DNA of 64,000 nucleotides from JABMQB01 sp963666575 (GCA_963666575.2 CAXXYG010000025.1:186001-250000); one strand, 5' to 3'; positions 45,511 to 55,119 are shown, counted from the first letter of the stretch. Notes: generated by a model not told the origin, from the letters alone. Translations and numbers: made by a program.

Positions 45511-46962
45511 CTATATTTTTTCCAGCACATCGACCAAATGCCGCCAGAATTTTTCGGTGGTTTTAATGTTAATACGTTCGTCGGGTGAATGGGCACCACG
45601 AATAGTTGGCCCAAACGATACCATGTCGAGGTGTGGGTATTTTTCGAGGAAAAGGCCACACTCCAAACCGGCATGAATAGAACGCACCAGAGGTTTATTT
45701 CCAAACAGAGCTTCATAGGACGCAACTGTGGTTTTTAGCACCTCAGAGTCAGGATTGGGTGCCCAACCCGGATACCCATCGCTATTTTTAACCGAGGCGC
45801 CTGCCAGTTCAAATACCGAACGTACCATTTCGCTGGCATAAAACTTCCGGCTGGTTATTTCACTGCGCTGGCTGGTGGTGATAAATATTTTATTCCCTTC
45901 CAAAAACTTCACTGAGGCCAGATTGGTGGATGTTTCAACCATTCCTTCCATACTGCTGCTCATTTCAAGTACCCCGTGAGGGCAGGCATACAACACATTT
46001 AATAAGTTTTGCTGTATTGTTTTGTCAATTACAAATGTGGGTAAGTCAGCCGCTTCAATTTCAAATTTTAATTTAGGCTCATTCACTGAATATTCAAACG
46101 CCAGCTCTCCGGCAAATGTTTGTGCCAATTTCTCTGCGTCATTTTTTTTATCAGAGGGTATAACAACTTTTGCATATGCTTCGCGGGCAATGGCATTACG
46201 CAGGTTTCCACCATTAAATTCAGCAAGCCCCATTTCCATTGTTTTCGATAATTTCCACAAAAAGCGGTTCAGGATTTTTATGGCATTTCCCCGCCCCTTG
46301 TTAATATCGTCGCCCGAATGGCCGCCTGACAACCCGGATACAGAAAATTTGAATGTTATTGATTTTTCAGGAACCGGAACCTGAGTATAAGTAAGTGTTG
46401 CCAGCGTGTCAATACCACCGGCGCACCCAATAAATATCTCCCCTTCGTCTTCCGAGTCGAGGTTTAATAAAATCTCGCCACTCATAAAACCCGGTTGTAT
46501 ATTAAAAGCACCTGTGAGCCCGGTTTCTTCATCAACCGTAATAAGGCATTCAATGGGGCCATGTTCAATTTTACCTGAAGTTAAAACAGCCATTTGAGCA
46601 GCTATACCTATTCCACAATCAGCTCCCAATGTGGTTCCATTAGCTGTTACCCAATCACCCTCAATTAAAGGTTCAATGGCATCGGTATCAAAATTAAATT
46701 TTTTATCGCTGTTTTTTTCGCACACCATGTCCATGTGTGTTTGTAAAATAACAGTAGGAGAATTTTCTTTTCCCTGCGCTGCTTTTTTAAGGATCAGCAC
46801 ATTACCTATTTTATCCACTTTGGCTTCCAAGTTATTTGACGCTGCAAAATCGAGCAAAAACTGCCTGATTTTTTTCTCTTTTTTTGATGGGCGTGGCACC
46901 TGGCAAATGTCCTCAAAATAATTCCAGATGGGCTGTGGTGATAACTTATCTAATTTTTTCAT
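45511..46962 (-). CDS. pepD: Aminoacyl-histidine dipeptidase (PepD-type, M20 family)
   Basis: This 483-residue cytosolic metallopeptidase cleaves Xaa-His and other dipeptides. Zinc-site motifs are QTHMDMVCEKN (His and Asp ligands), TTLGADCGIGIA, the catalytic VDEETGLTGAF and the lid-domain SGGHSGDDI. The length matches E. coli PepD (485). The C-terminal SIHAGLECGLF carries a late ligand-region motif. It is monocistronic, with a hairpin terminator right behind it. Confidence 0.9.
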   Translation of the reverse strand: MKKLDKLSPQPIWNYFEDICQVPRPSKKEKKIRQFLLDFAASNNLEAKVDKIGNVLILKKAAQGKENSPTVILQTHMDMVCEKNSDKKFNFDTDAIEPLIEGDWVTANGTTLGADCGIGIAAQMAVLTSGKIEHGPIECLITVDEETGLTGAFNIQPGFMSGEILLNLDSEDEGEIFIGCAGGIDTLATLTYTQVPVPEKSITFKFSVSGLSGGHSGDDINKGRGNAIKILNRFLWKLSKTMEMGLAEFNGGNLRNAIAREAYAKVVIPSDKKNDAEKLAQTFAGELAFEYSVNEPKLKFEIEAADLPTFVIDKTIQQNLLNVLYACPHGVLEMSSSMEGMVETSTNLASVKFLEGNKIFITTSQRSEITSRKFYASEMVRSVFELAGASVKNSDGYPGWAPNPDSEVLKTTVASYEALFGNKPLVRSIHAGLECGLFLEKYPHLDMVSFGPTIRGAHSPDERINIKTTEKFWRHLVDVLEKI

Positions 46963-47117
46963 GCTATTTTTTTTTGTGTCAGGTAAAAACTCTTAAAATG
47001 TTTTGCTATAAAATTGACTAACCGATTTTTTGAAGTGCCAAAAACAATTAAAGCTCTATTCTTCTAAAACACTGCAAAAAAAGAAAAAATACGAACCTAA
47101 AAAATGATATTTAAACA

Positions 47118-48251
47118 CTAATCATACTTCTTAAAAAACCGATACAACCTGTTTGTTACCTGATCGTAAATAGGATGAGTAAACTCAATAAATAAATCCT
47201 GAGCCGGCGGCAGAGGTTGTACTTTTTGTTGGGCCAATTGTTTCTGCGTATCGTTAAGTGCCTCATAATCTCCTACATACATAGCGTATTCATTCATCCA
47301 CACAAATTCGCCGGGTACTTTGGTATCCAACACCAACTTTTTGGAATTAAAATCGGTAATTGACACATCCAAAAGCCCGCCTGATGTTACTTTGTCGGTG
47401 AATAATTTAAATTTGGTTTTATAGGTTTTATATACCACCCTGCTGGTATCTTTTGTTTCTACCTGTACCCGTTTGGTTAAGTTTTCCTCCTTTTCGTAAT
47501 GGTTTGTTTGCCCTACCATAAAATCAAAAAACTCCAACCTCACCACAAAATCAGGATAATCCAATTTGGCGTGTTCAGCTTCGTCGGGCGAATAAAAATT
47601 AACAAACCGTTCTTCAGGGAATTTTTCGTTGAGGTATTGAAACACCTGATTGTAAAAAAATTCAGCCGTTACTTTATACCTTTTTGAAAACACAGGAACT
47701 GCTTCCAATACCACTTTTGTAGTGGCCATTTCTTTAGCTTCATCTAATTTTTGCTGTGTATCTTTATAATTAGGCACCAATTCACCGGCACGTAAAAACA
47801 AATAAAAAGCATCTTTGGCATCTTCCCTGTTATTTTTCTGTAGCTGAACAACTCCGGCTTTGTACCTTTCATCGGCAGCTTTTTCTTTAGCCATCGTAAT
47901 TTCCGAAGTATAAACTTTAATGCTCGCAATTGATTCACGCGCCACTGGATTGCGCCTGATTTGTTGTGCAATTGTATTTACCTGCTCCATTACAGCCACT
48001 GTTCGGTCCCATTTAAAAGGGCCATTTCCTGATAAGTTCAGGTCAATTTCTTCCTGCGACCATTTAATAGCCAGAGGATAACTTTTTTTCAAAACCTGTA
48101 AGGCTTTATCATTTCCCGGGTTTGAATCCAGCCTATTAATTGATTTTGAAACGGCGGCAAAATAATCGCCTTTATTTAATGCCTTTTTACCTGAAGAACA
48201 AGCTCCCAGCAATGCAATTAAAAGAACAAGAGTAAAATGGTATCGTTTCAT
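47118..48251 (-). CDS. Uncharacterised lipoprotein with TPR-like helices
   Basis: This 377-residue protein starts at the ATG at 48251 (MKRYHFTLVLLIALLGAC, lipobox LLGAC). The frame is open to 48386, but the extra residues are not signal-like and lie over a DNA repeat. After the lipid anchor comes an all-helical, TPR-like half (about 25-190: KGDYFAAVSKSINRLDSNP, YKAGVVQLQKNNREDAKDAFYLF). A beta-rich half follows (about 195-370), with repeated FD.....V..RVQVE.KDTSRVVYKTYK patterns. I do not recognise a function. It follows mazG on the same strand after a 135-bp gap that holds a TTTGTG/CACAAA repeat. Confidence 0.7.
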   Translation of the reverse strand: MKRYHFTLVLLIALLGACSSGKKALNKGDYFAAVSKSINRLDSNPGNDKALQVLKKSYPLAIKWSQEEIDLNLSGNGPFKWDRTVAVMEQVNTIAQQIRRNPVARESIASIKVYTSEITMAKEKAADERYKAGVVQLQKNNREDAKDAFYLFLRAGELVPNYKDTQQKLDEAKEMATTKVVLEAVPVFSKRYKVTAEFFYNQVFQYLNEKFPEERFVNFYSPDEAEHAKLDYPDFVVRLEFFDFMVGQTNHYEKEENLTKRVQVETKDTSRVVYKTYKTKFKLFTDKVTSGGLLDVSITDFNSKKLVLDTKVPGEFVWMNEYAMYVGDYEALNDTQKQLAQQKVQPLPPAQDLFIEFTHPIYDQVTNRLYRFFKKYD

Positions 48252-48267
48252 AAAGTATAGTTTTCTA

Positions 48268-48360
48268 TTTGTGCCTTTGTGCATTCTTTGTGATACATTG
48301 TGGTCAAAACAAAAAAAATCAACCACAAAGGACTCCAAGGTTTTCACAAAGTTACACAAA
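48268..48360. repeat. TTTGTG/CACAAA interspersed inverted repeat
   Basis: Three TTTGTG units (48268, 48276, 48287) face three CACAAA units (48324, 48345, 48355), with an inner ATTGTGGT / ACCACAA pair, making a large imperfect hairpin. Similar TTTGTG-rich sequences are common between genes in Bacteroidota. It lies in the leader of the lipoprotein gene. Confidence 0.6.
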
Positions 48361-48386
48361 GAAAAAAATACATTAATTAATCGCAA

Positions 48387-49160
48387 TTAATTATCGTGTT
48401 TTTTGGCTTCATCCCAAATTTTATTCATGTTTTCAAGCGACATTTTTTTGAGGTCCTTACCTACCAATAAAGTTTTATCTTCTAAATAATTAAAGCGTTT
48501 TATAAATTTCAGGTTGGTACGTTCGAGGGCGGCTTCAGGGTCAACTCCATACAAACGTGCAGCATTTACCATTGAAAAAAACAGGTCGCCAAATTCGGCT
48601 TCAATTTTATCTTCGTGTATCTGATTTATTTCGTGGCTAAGTTCATCAACTTCCTCTTTTACTTTATCCCACACCTGCTCTTTGTATTCCCAATCGAAAC
48701 CCACACCACTGGCTTTTTCCTGAATGCGGTTGGCTTTCACCATCGAAGGCATGGCAGGCGGTACACCTTCCAATACACGCTTGCGCCCTTTTTCTTTTAA
48801 CTTAAGTGATTCCCAGTTTTGTTCCACTTCGCGGGCATTATCAACGGTAACATCTCCAAAAATATGCGGGTGGCGGTAAATCAGCTTTTCGTTGATAGAG
48901 TCCAACACATCGGCTATATTAAAAGCCCCCTTCTCTTCACCAATTTTAGCATAAAAAACAATGTGCAACATCAAATCACCCAGTTCCTTTTTTATCTCTT
49001 CGAGGTCGTTTTGTAATATCGCATCGCCCAGTTCGTATGTTTCTTCAATGGTCAGCTTCCTTAGCGTTTCAAGTGTCTGGTTTTTATCCCAGGGGCACTT
49101 TTCACGCAACTCATCCATTATCTCTAATAACTCTTTAAAAGCTTTTAATTTTTGTTGCAT
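48387..49160 (-). CDS. mazG: Nucleoside triphosphate pyrophosphohydrolase
   Basis: This 257-residue all-alpha NTP pyrophosphatase cleans nucleotide pools. It has two MazG domains: the first with REKCPWDKNQTLETLRKL and EETYELGDAI (the EExxE metal site region), and the second with KVKEEVDELSHEI and EAEFGDLFFSMVNAARL. The length matches E. coli MazG (263). A -7-like TACATTTG (49180-49187, minus) lies 20 bp upstream, inside the region between it and the DUF3843-like gene. It is a housekeeping enzyme, not part of a toxin-antitoxin pair here. Confidence 0.92.
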   Translation of the reverse strand: MQQKLKAFKELLEIMDELREKCPWDKNQTLETLRKLTIEETYELGDAILQNDLEEIKKELGDLMLHIVFYAKIGEEKGAFNIADVLDSINEKLIYRHPHIFGDVTVDNAREVEQNWESLKLKEKGRKRVLEGVPPAMPSMVKANRIQEKASGVGFDWEYKEQVWDKVKEEVDELSHEINQIHEDKIEAEFGDLFFSMVNAARLYGVDPEAALERTNLKFIKRFNYLEDKTLLVGKDLKKMSLENMNKIWDEAKKHDN

Positions 49161-49193
49161 AAAAATTTCTATTTAACTCCAAATGTAACCCTA

Positions 49194-50831
49194 TTAAATT
49201 AATGTCACCTGAGGTTTTGTATGATACTTATCGCGTTTCCAAAACCGCATCATAAAATCGAGGTTATCAAGCAAAATATTTTGATTTTCTTCTTCGCCCG
49301 GAAATTTGATACCAGGCAGTTTATATTCTTCAACTAAAAATTTCACAAATTCAGGGCTGTATTCATCAGAAAAAACCAAACTTAATAATTCATCGTTTTT
49401 GGCTTTCGGGTTATACATCGCATTTCCAGGGTCAGGTATAAACTCGTATAAACCCAAATACATTTCAATTCCCGATTTTAAGTTAAAAAATACAATCACA
49501 GGGACATCATCAAATTCTTCAAAAACTTTTTCAGGATTTGTTTCACTTTTTAAAAACCCTTTCTTTTTTACTCTTTTATATGCTTCCTGTGATTCATTTT
49601 TTGAAAGCCCAAGTGACTTGTTATAATTAGTGTAGAATTTCTCCATAAAAAATTCCAACTCTTTTTTTGAATTAAAAAAGCCAATGGGTTTTTTAAGGAG
49701 TTTCAAAAAAACAGAATACTGATTTTCCAATATTTCAGTTTGTTGTTTACTATCACCGGGGAACAGCGCCCTACTTGAAATTGAATTTTTTTCATCTAAA
49801 ATCAAATTTGGGTCATACGGATAAATTACATATGTCCCTGTAAACCACCATTCGTTTTTCCATTTAATAAAACTGATCATTACAATCGATTCACCTTCAA
49901 TAAAATCAGGGCTGGAATCCATCGACTTTTTAGTAACCGGAATTTCTGTATTGGTGGCAATGTGTTGAAAATACAAATTGTCCTTATCTTCTTTCATATA
50001 CAAATAAAAACCGTGTTTTTTTGTACCAAGGTTTTTAATATCGGTGTAAAAGCCATTTGAAGGACCAATTACATTTGCCAGCCACTCTTTTCCTTTTAAA
50101 GCCAATAGCGTGGAAGATTTATTATGTGTGTAAAAATCGGTTATTTCATAAATATACGAATTAACATTTTCCTGAAATAACTCTTCATTTTCCTTTTCTT
50201 CAATCATTTCAAAAATTTCAGTGTCGCGGTCGATACCGTTAAAATGATACAAATAGGAATAAAGTGCTAACCATTCAATTTTTTGCCGGAGTTTGTAAAA
50301 ATCATTTTCTTCAGCAGTTAATGTGAAAAAATGTATCAGGTTATTATTTTCAGGGGCATATTCAAATTCCCTGTGAAATACCTTAAATACATCCAACCCT
50401 AAACGCATAACATTCGGGCTAACTGGCAAAAATATTTTTTCTTTATCGTACATATTACTGACAAAGTACCATAACAGAAAAAAAACGTCTTCAATATTTA
50501 TTTCATCGGAGAAATATTCCTCCAATTCATAAAACGGGAGGTATTTCCCATATAATTTTTTGTGTTCTTCGGTAAAGGATTGCCAGATACGTGTACCCGA
50601 AATAACATCTTCAAAATAACACACCAGGAAACATGCCAGTGAACTAATTCCGTCATCGTCAAAGTAGCCTGTAAATTGTTTATGCTTCTCAAAAGCTATT
50701 ATATTCCGAACCTCCTGGCATAATTTTAGATAATAGGTATCATGTGAAGTGGCAGTTTCGTATGGGTGAAATTCCAACCACTGTTTAATGTATACCTGAT
50801 TTTTCTTTAAATTCACTATCCTTCCTGCCAT
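49194..50831 (-). CDS. Uncharacterised Bacteroidota protein (DUF3843-like)
   Basis: This 545-residue soluble protein has no signal peptide or membrane helix. It starts KKNQVYIKQWLEFHPYETAT and has a conserved FTGYFDDDGISSLACFLVCYFED. It is strongly charged, with helical segments in the first ~230 residues and mixed alpha/beta after that. It resembles a family of unknown function restricted to Bacteroidota (DUF3843, from memory). A promoter-like pair lies upstream at 50904-50936. I see no catalytic motif and make no functional call. Confidence 0.6.
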   Translation of the reverse strand: MAGRIVNLKKNQVYIKQWLEFHPYETATSHDTYYLKLCQEVRNIIAFEKHKQFTGYFDDDGISSLACFLVCYFEDVISGTRIWQSFTEEHKKLYGKYLPFYELEEYFSDEINIEDVFFLLWYFVSNMYDKEKIFLPVSPNVMRLGLDVFKVFHREFEYAPENNNLIHFFTLTAEENDFYKLRQKIEWLALYSYLYHFNGIDRDTEIFEMIEEKENEELFQENVNSYIYEITDFYTHNKSSTLLALKGKEWLANVIGPSNGFYTDIKNLGTKKHGFYLYMKEDKDNLYFQHIATNTEIPVTKKSMDSSPDFIEGESIVMISFIKWKNEWWFTGTYVIYPYDPNLILDEKNSISSRALFPGDSKQQTEILENQYSVFLKLLKKPIGFFNSKKELEFFMEKFYTNYNKSLGLSKNESQEAYKRVKKKGFLKSETNPEKVFEEFDDVPVIVFFNLKSGIEMYLGLYEFIPDPGNAMYNPKAKNDELLSLVFSDEYSPEFVKFLVEEYKLPGIKFPGEEENQNILLDNLDFMMRFWKRDKYHTKPQVTLI

Positions 50832-50903
50832 ACTATCTAGCTCTTATATTACAATTTACATTCATATAAATACCTGACTTGTTTTAGTCCGAATCAACGA
50901 TCT

Positions 50904-50936
50904 CAAAAATATGGAGATATTCACAATAAAACCAAG
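50904..50936 (-). promoter_or_regulatory. Promoter candidate of the DUF3843-like gene
   Basis: The minus strand reads CTTG, 21 nt, TATTTTTG: the -7 box is perfect and the -33 box has one mismatch. About 70 nt before the ATG. Confidence 0.45.
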
Positions 50937-51084
50937 CAATCGCTAAAATTGTTGAAGGAATTAAGCGAAACACGAAACAAATTAATCTCTTTATTATTAA
51001 TTCTACTTAAAATCCATGAACCTAAACACATTATTCGGGTTAAGTTATTTAACTTTTACATTAGCAATTTGAGGTTATTCAGAA

Positions 51085-52305
51085 ATGGCATTAACAAAAA
51101 AAATATCGTCCCACAATTTTAAAGCCTTTTTGTGGCATGCTGCATTCCTGGCAGTTGCCAAAAATTTTATGGATGTTGATACCGTTATTCCGGCTATGCT
51201 GGTGGAAGCCGGAGGTAACGCCATGCACATCGGGATAATGACAGCCATAATGGTAGGAGGTTCGAGTTTGATGCAACTATTTTTTGCACCGTATTTAAGC
51301 AATAAACCCTATAAACGTAAATTCCTGCTTTTTGGCATTAATACACGTATTTTTTCACTTTTTGGACTCGGATTTTTATTGTACCAGCTTGGCACAGGGC
51401 ATTCAGGCTATGTTCTTTGGTTTGCCTTCCTTTTTATTACATTATTTTCGCTTGCAGGGTCATTCGCTAACATAAGCTACACCGACATTCTTGGCAAATC
51501 AGTAAATCAGGACAAACGAAAAACCTTTTTTTCATCCGTACAGATCATCTCAGGAATTATTATTTTAGGCGCAGCCTTCCTTGCAAAAAAAGTTCTTGTT
51601 TTAAATGAATTTCCGGTTAACTATGCCTGGATGTTTTTTATTGGGGCAACTTTACTTTTTATCGCTTCGGGCGGATTTTGGCAAATAAAAGAAGTGTTTC
51701 CATCGGAATTAAAAATTTCAGGTTTAAAAGGTTTGTTTCAGGTTTTAAAAACCGAATTAAAAGAAAACAAAAAACTCATCTATTTTCTAGGATACATTAA
51801 TACTCAGGGAATTGCCATTTCGTTTTTGCCATTTATTGTGTTGTATGCCAAAGAGGTTTTCCACACTCAGAGCAGCGAAACAGGGCTGTTTCTTTTGTTC
51901 AAAGTAATTGGGATTGTTATTGTAAGCATCCTGATATTGCTGGGGGCTAAAAAAACTAAGTACAATATTTTATTGTACAGCAATGTTGTTTTGGCGCTAT
52001 CGCTGGCAGTAATTGCATTGTTTATTAACAATGGCTCGTCGTTTAAATATATTTTTGTTGTGGGAGGAGTTGTTTATTCATTGTTTACTATTTCGACGAA
52101 TGGTTTATTGCTTGAAATATCGGGAACAAAAAACCGGGCTTTATACACCGGATTTGCAGGCGCAGGAAATATTCTCCCCACACTTTTCCCACTAATTGCC
52201 GGAAGTATTATTGGTTTTCTGGGATTTCAGGTTTTTTTCTTCATTTATATTTTTATTATTTTAACTGCTGCCTTTTTTATTTATAAAATAGATTGTAAAA
52301 AATAA
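51085..52305 (+). CDS. Major facilitator superfamily transporter
   Basis: This 406-residue inner-membrane protein has about 12 helices. It opens with a soluble KKISSHNFKAFLWHAAFLAVAK-type N-terminus and has SYTDILGKSVNQDKRKTFF in the loop after helix 4, typical of a small MFS group found in Bacteroidota. It has no clear resistance-pump or sugar signature, so the substrate is unknown. It is monocistronic, divergent from the DUF3843-like gene across 253 bp. Confidence 0.78.
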   Translation: MALTKKISSHNFKAFLWHAAFLAVAKNFMDVDTVIPAMLVEAGGNAMHIGIMTAIMVGGSSLMQLFFAPYLSNKPYKRKFLLFGINTRIFSLFGLGFLLYQLGTGHSGYVLWFAFLFITLFSLAGSFANISYTDILGKSVNQDKRKTFFSSVQIISGIIILGAAFLAKKVLVLNEFPVNYAWMFFIGATLLFIASGGFWQIKEVFPSELKISGLKGLFQVLKTELKENKKLIYFLGYINTQGIAISFLPFIVLYAKEVFHTQSSETGLFLLFKVIGIVIVSILILLGAKKTKYNILLYSNVVLALSLAVIALFINNGSSFKYIFVVGGVVYSLFTISTNGLLLEISGTKNRALYTGFAGAGNILPTLFPLIAGSIIGFLGFQVFFFIYIFIILTAAFFIYKIDCKK

Positions 52306-52423
52306 TCCAGCTCATCAATTCCTGTTAAAAATCAATTGCCGGGTAATTTTATTTTAACTGTATTGGAAAAACAGATGAACCTGTGTATCTTAGCTATTCG
52401 GCACGATTTATTTTTTCAGAGCA

Positions 52424-53551
52424 ATGAAATACATCCATCTGTTAATAATCATTATTACCCTCTTATTGAGCTGCAACAAAAACGACGACTCAGATAAACC
52501 CTTGTATTCCAGCCTCGATGAAGAAATTTCTGTCATGGCAAAACAATATGTAAAAGTTGGGGCAATGGTGGGTGTAATCGATAAAAACCAAAATAAACAT
52601 GTTTTATCATATGGCACAAAATCAAAATATTCAACTGAACTGCCTGATGCCAACACTGTTTTTGACATCGGGTCGATAACCAAAACTTTTACAGCCATCC
52701 TTGCTACCAACATGATTTTAAAAGGCAGGCTTGCAAACGACAAAATACAACATTACCTGCCTGAAAATGAAGTAACCATGCCAAGGTTTGATGGGGTTGA
52801 AATTACTATTAACCACCTGTTGACTCACATGTCGGGCCTTCCACGCACGCCTCATGTTGAAGATTCAACTTTCCCTCGCCCGCAGGAATATGATTCTGAA
52901 AATCCGTATGCAGCCTACACAACCGAAGATATCTACAATTATTTGACCAATTATTGTTCCCTTAAATTTAAACCCGGAACCTTCTGGGAGTACTCAAATA
53001 CTGGTTTTGGATTATTAGGACATACACTCGGGCTGATTGATGGGACTTCGTATGAAACTATTTTAAAACGCGATATATTTGATGTATTGGGAATGAATAA
53101 CAGTTCGTTGTTTTTAACTGAACAACAGCAATTAAACAAAGCTTCAGGTCACAATTCAAATAAAGACATTGTCCCTTTCTATACTGCCAATGATATTTTT
53201 CAAGGTGCCGGAATGATTAAATCTTCGCTACACGATATGTTCAAATACCTGGAGGCCAACATGGGTTTATCAGATAATCCGTTATTAGAAGCTATGGAAA
53301 AAACTCATAAACAAACACCCGGCATTAATACAGGCTCTTTGGGATACATTGGTTTAGCCTGGTTTATTATTGAACTGGACGACGGGCAGGATATTATTTA
53401 TTCAGGAGGCGACACAAACGGGCACTCGGTTTATATGGCTTTTAATCCTTCAACATCGACCGGGGCCATAATTTTAATGAATGCATCATATCATGACAAT
53501 ACAAACTTAAATTTTGGGCATGCCCTTATGATGGCAATAAATAAGTATTAA
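52424..53551 (+). CDS. Serine hydrolase lipoprotein, class C beta-lactamase fold
   Basis: This 375-residue protein has a lipoprotein signal (ITLLLSC, Cys17). The penicillin-recognising fold motifs are present: SxxK as S84-I-T-K87, YxN as Y190-S-N192, and the third motif region YSGGDTNGHS in place of KTG. This is the AmpC/esterase EstB/D-aminopeptidase group. Members may be peptidases, esterases or true beta-lactamases, and sequence alone does not decide. It is monocistronic. Confidence 0.85.
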   Translation: MKYIHLLIIIITLLLSCNKNDDSDKPLYSSLDEEISVMAKQYVKVGAMVGVIDKNQNKHVLSYGTKSKYSTELPDANTVFDIGSITKTFTAILATNMILKGRLANDKIQHYLPENEVTMPRFDGVEITINHLLTHMSGLPRTPHVEDSTFPRPQEYDSENPYAAYTTEDIYNYLTNYCSLKFKPGTFWEYSNTGFGLLGHTLGLIDGTSYETILKRDIFDVLGMNNSSLFLTEQQQLNKASGHNSNKDIVPFYTANDIFQGAGMIKSSLHDMFKYLEANMGLSDNPLLEAMEKTHKQTPGINTGSLGYIGLAWFIIELDDGQDIIYSGGDTNGHSVYMAFNPSTSTGAIILMNASYHDNTNLNFGHALMMAINKY

Positions 53552-53699
53552 TTGTTAGTTGTATTGGTTTATAAACTGCCTGTTTACAACTCTACACCGC
53601 CATTTTCTAAAATCCTGAAATAAAAAAAACAAAATTTGTTGAACCTTCTTAATTTAAAGGTGTACTGCGTATGTAATACTTTAATGAAAAAAATAAAAG

Positions 53700-53906
53700 A
53701 TGGAAATTTGGGGCCGCAAAAAATATTTTGTCCTACTTTTAGTTATTCTATTATTGGTTGTAGGTTTTGCCCTGATGGTTGGACCTGAAAGTGCAAAAGA
53801 TTCATTTAATGAAGGCATTTTTAGTTTTCAAAGGTTAACATTGGCTCCAATAATAATTTTATTATCGTATGGCGGAGTCATTTTCGTGATATTCAAAAAA
53901 AGGTGA
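53700..53906 (+). CDS. DUF3098 small membrane protein
   Basis: This 68-residue protein has two hydrophobic helices (about 9-28 and 45-64) around the conserved NEGIFSFQRLTLAPI segment seen in DUF3098 proteins. The function is unknown. Its stop codon overlaps the GTG start of the sigma factor gene by 4 bp, so translation of the two is probably coupled. In many Bacteroidota DUF3098 genes sit beside cell-division ftsX-like genes; none is present here. Confidence 0.7.
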   Translation: MEIWGRKKYFVLLLVILLLVVGFALMVGPESAKDSFNEGIFSFQRLTLAPIIILLSYGGVIFVIFKKR

Positions 53907-54481
53907 AATTCAGAAAAAAAAATACCAAAAAATTGTCTGACGAATCGCTCATGAAAAATATTTGTGAGGGCGATCAAATATCGTTTAATGAATTATATGA
54001 AAGGTATAACAACCGGCTATTCTACTATTTTTACCGTATGCTGGGAAGTTCGGAAGAAACAGCCAACGATTTCCTTCAGGATATTTACCTCAAAATAATT
54101 GAAAAACCCCAACTCTATAATCCTGAGTACAACTTTTCAAAATGGATTTTTTCAGTGGCACATAATATGTGCAAAAACGAATACCGGAAACGAGATGTGC
54201 GGAAAATTATTATCAGGGAAGAAAATCCCGATCGGTTCCTCGAAATCAATGAAGATACAACGTACAATACAAATAAACTTATCGACCTGGCATTTAATTC
54301 TATTGATGGATTAAGTGAAAAATCGAAAGAGGTACTCCTGTTAAAATACCGCGAAAATTTCAGCATTAAAGAGATAGTTGAGATTACAGGAATTACTGAA
54401 GGAACAATAAAGTCGAGGTTATATTATGCCCGGATGGAACTTTCAGCGGTTTTAAACCGCTCAGAAATTAATAACAAATAA
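53903..54481 (+). CDS. RNA polymerase sigma-70 factor, ECF type
   Basis: This 192-residue sigma factor has region 2 at about 20-95 (DESLMKNICEGDQISFNELYERY, RLFYYFYRMLG, LQDIYLKIIEKP, NFSKWIFSVAHNMCKNEYRKR) and region 4 at about 125-185 (EVLLLKYRENFSIKEIVEITG ... TEGTIKSRLYYAR, the -35 helix-turn-helix). I use the GTG start at 53903, because region 2 starts before the first internal ATG (53951), and because it overlaps the previous stop by 4 bp. The next gene (2-bp gap) encodes a single-pass membrane protein that could be its partner or anti-sigma factor. Confidence 0.87.
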   Translation: MKFRKKNTKKLSDESLMKNICEGDQISFNELYERYNNRLFYYFYRMLGSSEETANDFLQDIYLKIIEKPQLYNPEYNFSKWIFSVAHNMCKNEYRKRDVRKIIIREENPDRFLEINEDTTYNTNKLIDLAFNSIDGLSEKSKEVLLLKYRENFSIKEIVEITGITEGTIKSRLYYARMELSAVLNRSEINNK

Positions 54482-54483
54482 CG

Positions 54484-54852
54484 ATGAAAAAGAGCCTATT
54501 AACAGACAAAGAGCTTACACAATTGTTTAAAAACGACAATCTGAATTGTAAGCCAGACCCAAAAATAAACTCCAGGTTGAGTTATACTTTTTTTGTAAAA
54601 AGCAGGAAGTTCGAAGTTTATCAAAATTCATTTGCCGGCTATTTAGGTTGGTTGTTTTCGTTAAAATATATCCCTTTAAAAGCAGCAATGGTTTCAGTCA
54701 TCTTGCTTTTTTCACTTTTTAATTTTCAGCAGAAATCAGGTAACTACATAACTCCTTCGTCCGATTCAACCATGTTTATTGTGCCATTTTCACCCGATTC
54801 GGCAACTGTTTCACCTCTTGGCAAGGATACATGTTATTATTCAAAAACTTAA
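54484..54852 (+). CDS. Small single-pass membrane protein behind a sigma factor
   Basis: This 122-residue protein has a basic/polar cytosolic N-terminus (about 1-55), one hydrophobic helix (about 66-83, AAMVSVILLFSLFNF) and a short external Ser/Pro-rich tail (DSATVSPLGKDTC). The topology and position, 2 bp after the ECF sigma gene, suggest an anti-sigma-like or sensor role. I recognise no zinc-finger (HxxxCxxC) or FecR domain, so this is context only. Confidence 0.6.
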   Translation: MKKSLLTDKELTQLFKNDNLNCKPDPKINSRLSYTFFVKSRKFEVYQNSFAGYLGWLFSLKYIPLKAAMVSVILLFSLFNFQQKSGNYITPSSDSTMFIVPFSPDSATVSPLGKDTCYYSKT

Positions 54853-55119
54853 TCTCAAAACAACAATTGAAATTTAATAATGTCCAACACGCAATAAAAA
54901 ATAATAAATTTAAAACTTGCTCTCTACAACTTTTTAGTTGGACATTCCTTATTGGATATATAAAATTTATTTTTCAGGAATATATTAATTACCAACAAAT
55001 AGGTTAGATTTTAATAAATCTTCACTCCTAACTTGAGACAACCACTCTAATAAAATTCGTTAAATCCCAACAGGGATCGGTTTTACTCAACAATTTCTAA
55101 AATTAAAATCATTGTTTCA

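Noticed and set aside
48387..49160. MazG as half of a MazEF-type toxin-antitoxin or defence system
   Set aside because: It is a full two-domain NTP pyrophosphohydrolase with no toxin gene nearby; the name similarity is misleading.
54879..54946. 10-bp inverted repeat AATGTCCAAC / GTTGGACATT
   Set aside because: The 48-nt loop and AT-rich surroundings make a stable hairpin unlikely; no gene link was found beyond lying between convergent genes.
55064..55077. ATCCC-AACA-GGGAT hairpin after the DUF2723 gene as terminator
   Set aside because: The 5-bp stem is too weak and the following sequence is only mildly T-rich.
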